Of a stretch of DNA of 64,000 nucleotides, positions 9,957 to 18,308 are shown one piece after another. Each line of letters starts with the position of its first letter. The stretch's first letter is position 1. Made by a program: the position numbers and the translations under genes. Source of the DNA: Providencia rettgeri (GTDB taxonomy: Bacteria > Pseudomonadota > Gammaproteobacteria > Enterobacterales > Enterobacteriaceae); the NCBI RefSeq assembly GCF_001874625.1, contig NZ_CP017671.1, positions 1,054,001-1,118,000 on the forward strand, read 5' to 3'. The notes beneath the pieces are model-generated. The model made no database searches, had not been told where the DNA came from, and saw nothing but the letters and a program-made list of their open reading frames with translations.

Positions 9957-10166
9957 ATGAATATTGATATAGATTCCTTTGCCCTATATATTGGCGTTAA
10001 GGCGGAATATTTAGCTATGCTATATAGAACTACATGTGAATTAGAAGGATTGCCTTTACCTAAAAGAAATAGGCACGGTAAGGTAAAAATGAGTGAGGTT
10101 TTAATTTTTAAACAACACTTTGAAGATAAAACAAAGAATATTAATGAGAATAAAACATTAAGTTAA
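9957..10166 (+). CDS. Small protein of unknown function after galE
   Basis: This 69-residue ORF starts 24 bp after galE and runs in the same direction. I do not recognise a family. The first 60 residues look alpha-helical, with an acidic start followed by a basic KRNRHGKVK patch, which could suit a small DNA-binding fold. A hairpin terminator follows the stop codon. Position and spacing suggest it is the last gene of the polysaccharide operon. It might instead be a relic of the degraded region beyond it. Confidence 0.5.
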   Translation: MNIDIDSFALYIGVKAEYLAMLYRTTCELEGLPLPKRNRHGKVKMSEVLIFKQHFEDKTKNINENKTLS

Positions 10167-10173
10167 ATTATCA

Positions 10174-10201
10174 CTAAAGCTCAAAGAGCTTTTTGTTTTA
10201 A
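10174..10201 (+). terminator. Rho-independent terminator of the polysaccharide operon
   Basis: The stem AAAGCTC/GAGCTTT with a short A-rich loop is followed by TTTTGTTTT directly downstream of the small ORF stop codon. Confidence 0.7.
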
Positions 10202-10205
10202 AAGC

Positions 10206-10378
10206 TAGCGCTCGGTTGCTGGCGATCAAGTGTCTTGCCCAAAATGTAAAGGCGTCTACGCGATTGTAAGGGCTCTACCACAATCAAATACAATGGAAAA
10301 AATCTTGCTCTAGCGGGAATGAAAACTCCCTGTGGCGTTGCTTTGATTGCATCACAGAGTTCAATTACAGGTAAATAA
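10206..10378 (+). pseudogene. Remnant of a PAAR-domain protein C-terminus
   Basis: Translation from 10209 gives SVAGDQVSCPKCKGVYAIV. After a one-base frame change near 10255-10261 it continues as GSTTIKYNGKNLALAG and ends CGVALIASQSSITGK before TAA at 10376-10378. The CPKCKG pattern, the GMKTxCG segment and a serine/glutamine-rich end are typical of PAAR-repeat proteins that tip the type VI secretion spike. Only about 55 residues remain, with no start codon and a frameshift. This is read directly from the sequence; the PAAR call is from family recognition. No other T6SS gene is in the window. Confidence 0.65.
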
Positions 10379-10501
10379 TTTCATTTGTATTTAGATATAA
10401 ATACTATGTGTTGTTATTCTGTTTCTAATAGTGTAATTGTCACCATAGTAAAATTAGCGCCTAGTTAATAGGTTGAATTAAATAAAAAATAATACCATAA
10501 T

Positions 10502-10533
10502 AGCCTTCTTTACGGATATCCGTAAAGAAGGCT
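10502..10533 (-). terminator. Perfect 32-bp palindrome, probable terminator for the ardA relic
   Basis: The half-site AGCCTTCTTTACGGAT is followed at once by its exact reverse complement. On the minus strand it lies downstream of the ardA fragment and is followed by a T-rich stretch, so it probably terminated that transcript. A perfect even palindrome could also bind a protein. Confidence 0.5.
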
Positions 10534-10652
10534 TGAAATAGAGTTTAGTTTTATTTGCGTTTTAGCCTATGGATGTCATTGGGATACCAATGCATCATTT
10601 ATTCTCCCCTCTAAGGGAGGAAAGCGGCTTTACCCTTATTCTGTTGCCTTAT

Positions 10653-10785
10653 CTACCCACTCGTATGATAAACATATCCTCCACTGTGAAAAATCCCCCC
10701 TTGTTCAAGACAAACATCACGTCCATAGCGTTCATAGTCAAAGTAATGCGATAAATGACCCAGTTGGGCTAAATCATAACAACCA
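10653..10785 (-). pseudogene. 3' fragment of an ardA antirestriction gene
   Basis: Reading the minus strand gives CYDLAQLGHLSHYFDYER, then YGRDVCLEQGGIFHSGG, and ends YVYHTSG before a stop. Bases 10699-10785 match 17445-17531 in the ArdA-like gene over 87 bp with four mismatches and no gaps. The similarity stops at 10785, where IS66 tnpB sequence begins. It is the last ~45 codons of an ardA gene cut off by an IS66 element. It keeps an ArdA-like end that the copy at 17.4 kb has lost. Confidence 0.75.
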
Positions 10786-11112
10786 GTTTTCCTCATCTCT
10801 GGAGTCACGGACATGCGTAAGTCCATTGATGGACTATCGTTGATTGTCGCGGAGACTCTTGAGATGGATCCGTTTAGTGAGTCTTGGTTCATTTTCTGCA
10901 ATCGTACCCGAGATAAATTGAAAATCTTGTTTTGGGATACTAATGGCTTCTGGCTGTACTATCGTCGCTTAGAAAAAGGGACCTTCAAGTGGCCAAGACC
11001 CAGTGAGGACGGAGCCATTCATATTACTAAGCAACAACTGGGTTGGCTTCTTTCGGGGTTAACGCTCGAACATGCCAAAGCTCATCGTCCACTTCATAAT
11101 CTAGAAGTGTGA
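10786..11112 (+). pseudogene. tnpB: IS66 Orf2 (TnpB), N-terminally truncated
   Basis: In frame from 10786 the sequence reads VFLISGVTDMRKSIDGLS and continues to the normal IS66 Orf2 C-terminus around LTLEHAKAHRPLHNLEV. Only about the first ten residues of a usual 110-115 residue TnpB are missing, replaced by ardA sequence. An internal ATG at 10813 would give 99 residues, probably too short at the N-terminus to work normally. IS66 TnpB is an accessory protein of unclear role needed for efficient transposition. Confidence 0.8.
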
Positions 11113-11196
11113 CCGCTGATACTGATCGTCACGTTGGGCTTGAACGATCCTTTTTTGCTGTCATACTTAAGTCATTGAGATGACCAGAGCCCAGAC

Positions 11197-12710
11197 ATGA
11201 CCGACCTCCCTGATGATATCGACCAGCTAAAAGCTATGCTGCTTGAGCTTCACCAACAGAACGAAGCAAAAGATAAACTCCTTGCGGCAAAGCAAGAGGA
11301 GGTTGCCGAGCTCAAAACCAAAATTGAGTTGTTGATTGAACAGCTCAATTTAAGTAAGTCAAAGCGCTTCTCATCACAAAGTGAAAAAATACCCAAAGGT
11401 ACGTTTAACGAAGCGGAGCAACAAAAGAGTACGGCTAAATCCGACGACGACAAGAAAAAAACAGGCCGTAAGCCTTTTCCAAAAGAGCTCGAGCGTGAAG
11501 TTCATAAACATGAACTCAATGCCCCTTATTGCGACTGCTGCGACGAGCCTTTACATCAATGTGGTGTTGAAACTTCTGAAGAGCTGAAAATCATCCCACA
11601 GAAGGTTAGTGTTATACGTCACGAGCGAACCAAGTACGCTTGCCGGCAGTGTGAAAAAACACAGACTGAAACAAAGATTATCACAGCCCCAAAACCCGCA
11701 AGTATGATCCCTAAAAGCCTAGGGAGTGCAGATGCATTCGCCGCTGTAGTCACAGCAAAATACGTTGATGCTCTGCCACTCTATCGCCAAGTGGATATTC
11801 TCAATCGCTCTGGTATAGATATTAGCCGCGCTACACTGGCCAACTGGTGCGTTCAGTTAGGAAGCAAAGTGCAAGTCATTATTGATGCAATGAAAAGTGA
11901 GTTATTGAAAGAAAAGCTCATCTGCGCGGACGAAACCACTGTTCAAGTATTACGTGAAGAAGATAAGAAAGCACAATCTAAGTCATATATGTGGGTCTAT
12001 CGTAGCGGTGAGTTCGTCAATAACCCAGTGGTTATCTACGACTATCAAGCCAGCCGCAGAGCAGAGTGCGTACAAGACTTTTTAGGTGGTTACTCTGGTT
12101 ACTTGCTATCGGATGGCTACAGTGCATACGACAAACTTGAGGACGTGACTCAAGCTGCTTGCATGGCGCATGTACGCAGAAAGTTCACTGATGCTCAAAA
12201 AGCTTCACCATCAAAAAAAGCGGGCAAGCCAGGAACTTTATTAGCAAACTATACGGTCTTGAAAAGAAAGCCAAAGGGCTTGACGCAAAATCTCGACACC
12301 AACTACGACAAGAAGAAGCCAAACCTATTTTAAATGAGTTCAAGCAATGGCTTGACAGTCAAAACGTTCTCCCTAAAGGATTACTTGGCAAAGCCATCAC
12401 TTATACGCAAAACCAGTGGCCTAAGCTGCTTACCTACCTTGAAGACGGCGATATAAGTATCGACAACAATGTGACCGAACGAGATATAAGGCCGTTCACG
12501 ACAGGTCGCAAAAATTGGATGTTCTCAACTTCGGTAGGCGGAGCAAAGGCGAGTGCAAACTTGTATAGCCTCGTGATGACTTGCCGCGCTAATGACATGA
12601 ACCCTTATTATTACTTCCAACACCTGTTTACCGAGTTACCAAAACGAAGTCCGAAAGATGATGTGTCGGATCTCATGCCATGGAACGTAGAAATCAGTGA
12701 GGTTGAGTAA
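11197..12710 (+). pseudogene. tnpC: IS66 transposase TnpC, frameshifted
   Basis: The first part (11197-12333) has the IS66 N-terminal leucine-rich helix (residues ~8-55), a zinc-finger region with CDCC and CRQC motifs, and the start of the DDE domain with CADETTVQVL. A one-base shift near 12230-12250 moves the coding sequence to another frame. That frame continues as LEKKAKGLDAKSRHQLRQEE to the conserved IDNNVTERDIRPFTTGRKNW segment and a stop at 12710. The reading frame is therefore broken between the catalytic aspartates and the final glutamate. Rescue by programmed frameshifting is unlikely, as IS66 tnpC normally needs none. Confidence 0.85.
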
Positions 12711-12737
12711 AGCTTTACTGGTTCATTAAGCGCTTAC

Positions 12738-13010
12738 ATTGTAGGGGGGCATTCAGGGCGAGAAGAAAAAACGCAAAACCATCGAATAGACTTAACGACA
12801 GGTGAAGCTATTTTTGGATACTTAACACAGGGTAAGCGAGATAATCAAGATATTGACAATCTTTATACTCAACCTAGCAAGCTTAAATCAGAGCCAATTG
12901 TTTTATCATCATCCCGCCCGAAATATTGGCCGAATGAAAACCCTATAGGCGATATTGCACCACCTGTCCCGATAAAAACGAAGCAAGCATATATGCTACC
13001 TCGCTCCTAG
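12738..13010 (+). pseudogene. C-terminal remnant of an unidentified protein beyond IS66
   Basis: Immediately after the IS66 end the plus strand stays open for about 90 codons in one frame: IDLTTGEAIFGYLTQGKRD, then YTQPSKLKSEPIVLSS, ending AYMLPRS before TAG at 13008-13010. It has no start codon and begins at the IS junction, so it looks like the tail of a larger gene cut by the element. I do not recognise the family. Because the other side of the graveyard carries a PAAR tail, a type VI effector tail is possible, but that is inference. Confidence 0.45.
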
Positions 13011-13053
13011 GAAGGGAATCGTGAGGAAAAATAAATGATAACAATTAAAAAAA

Positions 13054-13072
13054 CTCCCCCATGTAGGGGGAG
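13054..13072 (-). terminator. Terminator of the fru operon
   Basis: The stem CTCCCCC/GGGGGAG with a 5-base loop is followed on the minus strand by seven T residues, 33 bp after the fruA stop codon. Confidence 0.85.
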
Positions 13073-13104
13073 AAAAAATACAAGTATTTCAATTTATACC
13101 AACA

Positions 13105-14799
13105 TCAAATAAGACTTGCCATTTCTTGTTGCGCCTCTTGCGAGCTCGCTTTCTTGAGAATGGCATACAGGACACCAGACACTAGCGTACCAATCACGAT
13201 AGCCAGTAAATACGTTAATACATGATTTATCGCGCCAGGGATCAACAATACAAATAAACCTCCGTGTGGCGCCATTAATTGGATACCAAAGTACATTGAT
13301 AACGCACCAGTGATTGCGCCACCAATAATACAGGTCGGTAATACACGGATAGGATCTTTAGCGGCAAATGGAATTGCCCCCTCTGAAATAAAACATAAAC
13401 CAAGTACAAAAGAGGCTTTACCCGCTTCACGCTCCGCTGGAACAAATTTGTGTCTTGCCAGCAAGGTTGCAACACCCATCGCTAATGGGGGAACCATACC
13501 CGCCGCCATAATCGCAGCCATCGGTGCGTAGGTTTGTGAACTTAATAGCCCGACCCCAAACGCATATGCAGCTTTATTAACAGGTCCTCCCATATCGGTA
13601 CACATCATCGCACCAAGGATCGCACCTAAAATTACCGCATTAGTCGTTCCCATGGTGTTCAGCCAATTAGTCAACCAATCCATTAACCAAGCTACGGGAT
13701 GACCAATCACATAGATCATCGCTAATCCTGTAAACAAGGTTGATATTAGCGGTACAATTAAGATTGGTTTCAGTGCTTCCATTGTTTGCGGTAATTTCAA
13801 TCGCGTACTTATAAAGTGGGCGCTATAACCCGCAAGGAAACCTGAAATGATCCCGCCTAAAAAACCGGCACCTAAAGTGGTAGCCAGTACACCACCTACT
13901 AAGCCCGGTGTTAAACCTGTGCGATCGGCGATGGAATAGGCGATATAACCAGACAAAACGGGAACCATTAGGGCTAGAGCTGTTTGTCCACCGATTAAAC
14001 TAAGCGCCCAAGCTAATGAGCCTTCAACACTGGAAGCGTCTAAGCCAAATGCAAAAGATAAAGCAGTACATAGACCACCAGCCACGACCATCGGCAGCAT
14101 GTAAGAAACACCGGTTAATAAGTGGCGATAAACGCCTCTTTTTTCACTTTTATTACCAGTTTGCGCTGTTGATTTGCCACCTTGAGGAGTAAATAGCGTG
14201 GCTTCTGCTTGGGCTTTATCGAGCTCTTGAGCGGTTTTCTTCAAGGCTGCACTGGTCGACGTACGATACATGCGTTTTCCCGCAAATTTATCGACGTTGA
14301 CCTCAATATCTGCTGCAACAATCACTAAATCTGCTTTAGCAATTTCTTCTTCAGTAATTTCGTTACCGACTCCGACGGAACCACGGGTTTCAACTTTGAT
14401 GTTCCAACCGCGCTTTTTCGCCTCAGCTTCCAGCGCTTCAGCTGACATATAAGTATGCGCAACTCCAGTTGGGCAAGCTGTAACAGCAAGAACAGAAAAA
14501 GGTGCTGAAGTATCAGCTACAGGTTGTGCTGCTTGATATAGTGTGGCCTGTTGTTTTGCATGTTGTAGACATTGATTTGGATTTTGTACCGCATTTTCGA
14601 TGGTATCGAAATAGACTTTTTTACCTGTTAAATCATAATGTTCAGGGATATTATTACCAACAACAATAACCATATCTGCTGTCGATAGATCTTCAGTCAC
14701 AGTCAGCTCTTGAGCGACCGCTGCGCTTTTTAATGCGTCAATTGCTAGCCAAGCCGCAGCGGGATCCTGTTGACGATTTGCTATGATGAATAGTTTCAT
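13105..14799 (-). CDS. fruA: PTS fructose-specific EIIB'BC component
   Basis: This 564-residue inner-membrane permease imports fructose and phosphorylates it to fructose 1-phosphate. An N-terminal degenerate EIIB' domain (about 1-90) is followed by an active EIIB domain with the phosphorylated cysteine C109 in VTACPTGVAHT. A linker near 200-225 leads to the EIIC domain with about eight to ten hydrophobic segments (from ~230 to 555). The length matches E. coli FruA (563). It lies 11 bp after fruK and is last in fruBKA. Confidence 0.97.
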   Translation of the reverse strand: MKLFIIANRQQDPAAAWLAIDALKSAAVAQELTVTEDLSTADMVIVVGNNIPEHYDLTGKKVYFDTIENAVQNPNQCLQHAKQQATLYQAAQPVADTSAPFSVLAVTACPTGVAHTYMSAEALEAEAKKRGWNIKVETRGSVGVGNEITEEEIAKADLVIVAADIEVNVDKFAGKRMYRTSTSAALKKTAQELDKAQAEATLFTPQGGKSTAQTGNKSEKRGVYRHLLTGVSYMLPMVVAGGLCTALSFAFGLDASSVEGSLAWALSLIGGQTALALMVPVLSGYIAYSIADRTGLTPGLVGGVLATTLGAGFLGGIISGFLAGYSAHFISTRLKLPQTMEALKPILIVPLISTLFTGLAMIYVIGHPVAWLMDWLTNWLNTMGTTNAVILGAILGAMMCTDMGGPVNKAAYAFGVGLLSSQTYAPMAAIMAAGMVPPLAMGVATLLARHKFVPAEREAGKASFVLGLCFISEGAIPFAAKDPIRVLPTCIIGGAITGALSMYFGIQLMAPHGGLFVLLIPGAINHVLTYLLAIVIGTLVSGVLYAILKKASSQEAQQEMASLI

Positions 14800-14810
14800 G
14801 GTGTCCTTCC

Positions 14811-15755
14811 TTACTCAGGCTTGAAAGGTTGTAGATCAACACGCGCCATCATACGGGCAAGCTGTTCACGATCAGTGATACCTACATTCGGTTGTGATAC
14901 AGCAAGCGCAGATACAGCGGTTGCAAGTCGTAGAGTATGCTCACTGGTTTGACTCATCATCAGGCCATAGATCAAACCTCCGACCATAGAGTCTCCTGCG
15001 CCAACCGTACTGATCACCTCACATTGTGGTGGTTTAGCAAACCAAGCACCGGATGAATTCACCCACATAGCCCCTTCGGCCCCTAAGGAAATGACCACAT
15101 GTGCGATACCTTGTGCACGAAGCTGATTGGCCGCGTCAACAATATCTTTACGGGTTGGTAATGATCTACCCGCCCAAATTTCTAGTTCACGATGATTAGG
15201 TTTGACTAACCAAGGTGCGGCTTTTAAACCTGCGACAAAAGCCTCACGGCTACTATCAAAAATGACGCACATGCATTCATTACGTAATCGCATCATCCAT
15301 TTAGTGAACTCTTCTAATGCCACTCCTTTAGGTAAGCTGCCACTAACACAAATCATATCGAATTGCCCAGCCCAACTTAGTGAATCAGCAACAAAGCGTT
15401 GCCAATCAGCTTTGGTGACTTCAAAGCCAGAAAAGTTAAAGTCAGTCACCTCTCCTGTTTTTTCAGTGAGCTTGACGTTGATACGAGTTCGCCCGTCAAC
15501 CACTTGGAAGCGGTTGGCAATACCCGTTTCGCTAAAAACTTTTTGAAAACCATCTTGGTTTTCTTTTCCTAGAAAACCGCCGACAGTGACATCAATACCA
15601 AGGTTTTTAAGGACTTTAGCGACATTGATACCTTTACCTGCGGCGTGCAGGCCAGCAGTTTTTACTAAGTTCATCTCACCTTTATCAATTTCAGGCAATA
15701 GGCCAACTAAGTCGTAGGCTGGATTTAAGGTAATTGTGGCGACTCTACGGCTCAT
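14811..15755 (-). CDS. fruK: 1-phosphofructokinase
   Basis: This 314-residue PfkB-family kinase converts fructose 1-phosphate to fructose 1,6-bisphosphate with ATP. The N-terminal sugar-binding region contains GKGINVAKVLKNLG (about 41-54). The C-terminal PfkB signature STVGAGDSMVGG carries the catalytic aspartate and anion hole. Its start overlaps the end of fruB by 4 bp, indicating translational coupling. Its product lowers fructose 1-phosphate, the Cra inducer, so the enzyme is also part of the regulatory loop. Confidence 0.96.
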   Translation of the reverse strand: MSRRVATITLNPAYDLVGLLPEIDKGEMNLVKTAGLHAAGKGINVAKVLKNLGIDVTVGGFLGKENQDGFQKVFSETGIANRFQVVDGRTRINVKLTEKTGEVTDFNFSGFEVTKADWQRFVADSLSWAGQFDMICVSGSLPKGVALEEFTKWMMRLRNECMCVIFDSSREAFVAGLKAAPWLVKPNHRELEIWAGRSLPTRKDIVDAANQLRAQGIAHVVISLGAEGAMWVNSSGAWFAKPPQCEVISTVGAGDSMVGGLIYGLMMSQTSEHTLRLATAVSALAVSQPNVGITDREQLARMMARVDLQPFKPE

Positions 15756-16897
15756 GCTACCTCCTCACCAAGCCCATCATTAATAGCTTGAGCAATAGCT
15801 GACATCGCTTCAGCGGCATCACTCCCTTGTGCATTGATGCGCAGGCGATGGCCTTTTTTAGCGCCTAAACTCACCATTTTCATTAAACTGCGTCCATTTA
15901 CAGGTGTTGCTGAACCATCAAGGTTAGCCACGGTAACATTGCTTGCGAATTTTTTAATTGTGCTGACTAATATCGTACTTGGGCGTGTATGCAGCCCGTG
16001 TGGATTACGAACGACAAATTCTTCAGTAATACCTTCAGCTGTCTCAGTTTCAGGCTGATTACGGCCTGCTAATAAAGAAGCAAGTGCATCAGCGTCAGTC
16101 ACTTGCAGCAGGGTTTCAATTTGTTGATGCTGAAGTATTTGATTCAGATTAGAAAGAAACAGTGCGACTTGGTCATCTGCATATGAGAGGGTGATTAGCA
16201 TTTTAACAGGGTGTTCTTGGTAGCTCAGCGCTGATTGAGTTGTCGCTAAAGTGACAGCACTGCACAGATTTCCTACAGGGCTATCACTTAACCAAACACC
16301 TTGCCCAAGGTAATGTGGCGCTTGAGTCAAAACATGAGAGATAAATTCGGCATCGATGGCCTGATTATCTTGTAAATGAGCTAAATTCAAGACTTGTAAT
16401 GAATTCAAACTATGGGCTTCTGCGTTTAATGTCACCATGTTGCCATTAAATAGGAGGGGCTGAATAGTTTTCTCACCCATTAAAAGGCTACGTAACAGTT
16501 CAGCTGAATCGGCCTTTGCCATCGCATCTGCAATGGTTTCATCACTGATGACATGTGTGAGTTGGCGTAGTAGTGCAAGATGTTCGTTAGAGTGTGCCGC
16601 AATACCAATAACAATATAGGCTACTTGCTCATCACCCCAATCAATACCTTTAGGAAATTGGAATACGGCAACCCCAGTTTTAATCACTTGATCACGGGTA
16701 TCTGTTGTGCCGTGAGGGATTGCAATACCATTGCCAAGGAAAGTCGGTGCTTGGTGTTCTCTTGCGAGCATTCCAAGTACATAACCTTCTTTAACATAAC
16801 CAGCTTCAGCCAGTGCTGTGGCGACTTGCTGAATAGCTTCCTCTTTACTATTCGCCGTCGCCGCAAGATGTATATCTTGTACTGACAGGTTAAACAT
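15752..16897 (-). CDS. fruB: Fused PTS fructose EIIA-HPr protein (diphosphoryl transfer protein)
   Basis: This 381-residue cytoplasmic phosphocarrier passes phosphate from enzyme I to FruA. The EIIA domain fills about residues 1-145 with the active histidine H62 in AIPHGTTD. A central region of unclear role (about 150-285) leads to a C-terminal HPr-like domain (about 290-381) whose active histidine is H303 in NPHGLHTRP. The length is close to E. coli FruB (376). It is first in fruBKA and is preceded by two Cra-type operators. Confidence 0.96.
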   Translation of the reverse strand: MFNLSVQDIHLAATANSKEEAIQQVATALAEAGYVKEGYVLGMLAREHQAPTFLGNGIAIPHGTTDTRDQVIKTGVAVFQFPKGIDWGDEQVAYIVIGIAAHSNEHLALLRQLTHVISDETIADAMAKADSAELLRSLLMGEKTIQPLLFNGNMVTLNAEAHSLNSLQVLNLAHLQDNQAIDAEFISHVLTQAPHYLGQGVWLSDSPVGNLCSAVTLATTQSALSYQEHPVKMLITLSYADDQVALFLSNLNQILQHQQIETLLQVTDADALASLLAGRNQPETETAEGITEEFVVRNPHGLHTRPSTILVSTIKKFASNVTVANLDGSATPVNGRSLMKMVSLGAKKGHRLRINAQGSDAAEAMSAIAQAINDGLGEEVA

Positions 16898-16922
16898 AGT
16901 ATCTCCTCATTGCTATAATATA

Positions 16923-16937
16923 AGAATCGATTCAGCT
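16923..16937 (-). promoter_or_regulatory. Cra (FruR) operator, proximal to fruB
   Basis: On the minus strand the site reads AGCTGAATCGATTCT, close to the Cra consensus GCTGAATCGTTTCA. It lies about 26 bp before the fruB start. In enterobacteria Cra represses fruBKA until fructose 1-phosphate releases it. The match is by eye. Confidence 0.75.
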
Positions 16938-16997
16938 AAAAAGTGGATGATTGTTGTGAGTTTGACTTAATGTTGATTTGTTATCGTTATCATTATA

Positions 16998-17011
16998 GCT
17001 GAATCGTTTCT
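16998..17011 (+). promoter_or_regulatory. Cra (FruR) operator, distal to fruB
   Basis: GCTGAATCGTTTCT differs from the Cra consensus at the last base. It is about 100 bp upstream of fruB, giving two operators about 75 bp apart, the same general arrangement known for E. coli fruB. Confidence 0.8.
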
Positions 17012-17264
17012 ATTTGTTTAATTAATCTACTCTAGTTTATCTTTGAATGACTAATGAATTAATGAGTAAATGTGATCGAAATCTAATTTTTACGCTTAAA
17101 ATGTCATTTGGCTGAAGTTTGCTGAAGGGGGGGCATTTCAGCTATAGGTAAAAGTACGTCAGAGATACATGGAATGGATGGAAGGTATTAATGATGTTGG
17201 TTTAGATTTAAAGCACAAAAAGGAGGGGGATTTACATGCAGAGCGGTGAGTGAGTAAAAGAAAA
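17012..17264. other. Rest of the fruB to ardA-like gap
   Basis: Apart from the two Cra sites and the terminator palindrome, this stretch holds short G-runs and no convincing ORF or RNA structure. It presumably includes distal promoter sequence for fruB. Confidence 0.4.
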
Positions 17265-17288
17265 GTAGCTGATATTAATATCAGCTAC
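17265..17288 (-). terminator. Terminator of the ArdA-YbcJ gene
   Basis: A perfect 24-bp palindrome (half-site GTAGCTGATATT) lies 8 bp beyond the minus-strand stop codon and is followed on that strand by TTTTCTTTT. Confidence 0.8.
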
Positions 17289-17296
17289 CTTTGTAT

Positions 17297-17983
17297 TTAT
17301 TCTTGAATTTTAATTTTTTGGTTACCCATAGAAACGATTTTTCCAGCGGGGATCTTGCAACGCTTACGAGTCTCAATGATGCCATCAACTTGAACTAAAC
17401 CATCTGCGATCATTGCCTTAGCCATCGCTCCACTTTCTGCCCAACCTTGTTCAAGACAAACATCACGTCCATAGCATTCATAGTCAAAGTAATGGGATAA
17501 CTGACCCAGTTGTGCTAAATCATAACAACCACTTTCTTCTATCCAGTAATAACCTAAATCATATTCATTATTGACCCCCGCTAATTGCTGGAAAGAATCT
17601 AAATTATCCGCTAAATGAATTAAATCATGGATTGAACTCGCTGAAGAACCGATTTCAATTGCCGCCTGATAAAGGTCAATTTCATCAGGCGATAACATGG
17701 CTAATTGGATGGCTAACTCGTTCAACTCATCTAAAAGGCTATATTCTGAAATGTAAGAAGAAAGGCCATCAATAGAGGATTCATAGTCGGTCAAGAAATA
17801 CTCTTCATAGTGAATACCATCAATGCCAATCCGCATTAAACAGTGTTCGATCTCTTTTGAGGTTGCTGGAAGCTCAAGCCACTCACCAACCAGTTCACCT
17901 TCGTTATATTTTCCTAAGTTCGTGATAAAAACAGAGATAATCCCCGATTTTAGGCATGGGGAAGCCGTCGCTGTTATACGCAT
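17297..17983 (-). CDS. ArdA-like antirestriction protein fused to a YbcJ-type S4 RNA-binding tail
   Basis: Residues 1-180 of this 228-residue protein look like ArdA, the acidic DNA-mimic that blocks type I restriction enzymes: FITNLGKYNEGELVGEWLEL near 19-38, a strongly acidic middle, and a YFDYECYGRDVCLEQG end near 165-180. From residue 181 the sequence changes to WAESGAMAKAMIADGLVQVD and ETRKRCKIPAGK, which closely follow E. coli YbcJ, a small S4-domain protein. The first ~20 YbcJ residues are missing and the normal ArdA end is absent. AGGA precedes the ATG and a strong terminator follows. The frame is open across the join, so a chimeric protein is likely made. Whether either half still works is unknown. 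Confidence 0.8.
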   Translation of the reverse strand: MRITATASPCLKSGIISVFITNLGKYNEGELVGEWLELPATSKEIEHCLMRIGIDGIHYEEYFLTDYESSIDGLSSYISEYSLLDELNELAIQLAMLSPDEIDLYQAAIEIGSSASSIHDLIHLADNLDSFQQLAGVNNEYDLGYYWIEESGCYDLAQLGQLSHYFDYECYGRDVCLEQGWAESGAMAKAMIADGLVQVDGIIETRKRCKIPAGKIVSMGNQKIKIQE

Positions 17984-18308
17984 ATTCGTGTCCTATTATT
18001 GATGTATTGTGATTTAATTAATGGCGATATTTTGATAAAGGGATCTATTTCCCTTTAGAAGATAATATTGATATAAAAAGCCAATCAGCTGAAAAACAGG
18101 CAACTCGCTTTAAAAATGATTAATGACGTTTTAGATCAAGATGATGAGTAGACTCTCAGGTCCGATAACATGTTATGTTTTTTACCATGATTTATTTTTG
18201 TGTGGGTTAAAACGAAAAAAGCCCCTGTCCAATAAACTAGGGTCAGTTCAGACTCACAGACTCCTAAGAGATGAAACCCCATCAGGGGCTTCCGTTAACT
18301 TATGGCTA
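17984..18308. other. Gap between the ArdA-like gene and the glycine-zipper gene
   Basis: It contains the promoter side of the ArdA-like gene and, at 18215-18291, inverted repeats belonging to the minus-strand gene above. A 75-codon plus-strand ORF here has no ribosome-binding site or recognisable product. Nothing else is supported. Confidence 0.4.
18215..18291 (-). terminator. Bipartite terminator with alternative hairpins
   Basis: On the minus strand AAGCCCCTG (18291-18283) can pair locally with GGGG around 18276 or at long range with CAGGGGCTT (18227-18219). The long-range helix is followed by TTTTTT. The 16 bases at 18215-18230 are identical to 18624-18639, the terminator upstream of the same gene. 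It probably ends the glycine-zipper transcript. Confidence 0.5.

Larger units (their letters stand above)
10786..12737 (+). mobile_element. IS66-family element, left-truncated and decayed
   Basis: The element retains a 5'-truncated tnpB (orf2), a frameshifted tnpC transposase and a right terminus. The terminus reads GTAAGCGCTTAATGAACC on the minus strand from 12737 inward, the usual IS66 GTAAGCG end. The left end and orf1 (tnpA) are missing, and the element joins ardA sequence at 10785/10786. Without the left end no 8-bp target duplication can be tested. It is almost certainly immobile by itself. Confidence 0.82.

Noticed and set aside
10550..10600. Very short minus-strand ORF of about 15 codons after a GGGGAG sequence
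   Set aside because: Too short and isolated to separate from chance, though the purine-rich sequence before its ATG is noticeable.
10569..10754. 61-codon plus-strand ORF over the ardA fragment
   Set aside because: It is antisense to the clear ardA similarity and has no support.
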